Positions 5,291 through 5,586 of a stretch of DNA of 5,586 bases are shown one piece after another (position 1 is the stretch's first letter; each line of letters opens with the position of its first letter). The notes beneath the pieces are model-generated. The model saw nothing but the letters and a program-made list of their open reading frames with translations. It did no database searches and was not told the DNA's origin. The position numbers and the translations under genes were made by a program. This DNA is from Thiotrichaceae bacterium (GTDB lineage: Bacteria; Pseudomonadota; Gammaproteobacteria; Thiotrichales; Thiotrichaceae), in the NCBI GenBank assembly GCA_027024625.1, contig JALVRY010000192.1, positions 1-5,586 of the forward strand, given 5' to 3'.

Positions 5291-5317
5291 CTGCACTACG
5301 ATGCTGTAAAGTCGCAG
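5291..5317 (-). terminator. Weak candidate terminator downstream of the acetolactate synthase gene
   Basis: On the minus strand CTGC-g-ACT (5317-5310) can pair with AGTGCAG (5297-5291) with one bulged G and a 12-base loop, followed by CCGAAGATTTTAG. The T run is short and not adjacent to the stem. An A/T-only palindrome, TTTTAG-TTTAA-CTAAAA, also spans the stop codon of the convergent small gene at about 5267-5283 and could end transcription weakly in both directions. Confidence 0.25.
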
Positions 5318-5319
5318 AT

Positions 5320-5586
5320 TTAGATTGGGCAAACCAAATGCCCTAATTTCTCTGTTAATTTCATATTTTCAGAATAATCAACGGGTACATCGATAATCAC
5401 AACGGTATTATCATCGAATGCTTTTTCTATGGTAGGTAATAGCTCATCGGCAGATTCTACTCGGTAGCCTTTTGCTCCGAAGGATTCAGCGTATTTGACA
5501 AAACAAGGGTTATTAAAACTGATATTACCTGTGCGACCAAAGCGGCGTTGTTGATGCCATTTTATGAGGCCGTATTCACTATCGTT
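5320..5586 (-). CDS. Acetolactate synthase large subunit (ThDP enzyme), C-terminal part (cut by window edge)
   Basis: The minus strand gives 88 codons and a stop, open to the right edge. The sequence begins NDSEYGLIKWHQQRRFGRTG and continues with NPCFVKYAESFGAKGYRVES, ADELLPTIEKAF, VVIIDVPVDYSENMKL and TEKLGHLVCPI. This is the C-terminal part of the thiamine-diphosphate-binding PP domain of acetolactate synthases; the leading N-D is at the end of the GDG...N(N) cofactor motif, with the rest outside the window. Family reaction: condensation of two pyruvates to 2-acetolactate plus CO2, in the cytoplasm, feeding valine/leucine synthesis or acetoin/butanediol. The ending (FVKYAESFGAKGYRV, PVDYSEN) resembles single-subunit AlsS-like enzymes more than IlvB/IlvI, but this fragment cannot settle it, so no symbol is given. 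About 42 bp separate it from the convergent small gene. Confidence 0.9.
   Translation of the reverse strand, partial: NDSEYGLIKWHQQRRFGRTGNISFNNPCFVKYAESFGAKGYRVESADELLPTIEKAFDDNTVVIIDVPVDYSENMKLTEKLGHLVCPI

Overview
The window looks like two pieces of DNA with different base and codon habits that meet near position 1061. The left piece (about 1-1060) is AT-rich and uses AGA/AGG for arginine and ATA for isoleucine. It carries the 5' part of a TrmJ-type RNA methyltransferase (minus strand) and, divergently, a membrane-anchored protein of unknown function with TolB/PD40-like motifs (plus strand). The right piece (about 1062-5586) uses CGN arginine codons in its housekeeping genes and has a gene set typical of a gammaproteobacterium: asd, leuB, an OmpA-C-domain protein and an acetolactate synthase. 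Gammaproteobacteria is an inference from gene type and pairing (leuB-asd is a known arrangement there); I cannot assign a genus. The donor of the left piece is probably another phylum. The plus-strand ORF of the left piece reads straight into the antisense of the asd 3' end, so an assembly chimera, or less likely a recent recombination, is the simplest reading.

Layout: 1-198 (-) partial trmJ; 199-262 short divergent promoter region; 263-1108 (+) TM plus propeller-like protein whose last 15 codons are antisense asd; 1062-2084 (-) asd; 2095-3174 (-) leuB, 10 bp upstream of asd and co-transcribed with it; 3175-3409 divergent regulatory region with promoter-like boxes on both strands, an inverted repeat and a hairpin touching the leuB Shine-Dalgarno; 3410-4606 (+) OmpA-domain protein with an N-terminal membrane anchor and a very long acidic Ser/Thr/Asp linker; 4629-4814 (+) small single-TM protein in the same operon; 4815-5070 intergenic, with a terminator-like structure and a perfect 15-bp hairpin; 5071-5277 (+) small probable secreted orphan protein; 5320-5586 (-) C-terminal 88 residues of acetolactate synthase, convergent with it.

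Functionally, asd and leuB are core amino-acid biosynthesis genes (aspartate-family and leucine pathways), and acetolactate synthase makes a branched-chain or acetoin precursor. The OmpA-domain/small-TM pair is a probable envelope unit linking the membrane to peptidoglycan. The least explained parts are the OmpA protein with its CX5C anchor and partner, the isolated 15-bp hairpin, the small secreted protein, and the junction at about 1061. I saw no tRNA, rRNA, CRISPR array or transposase.
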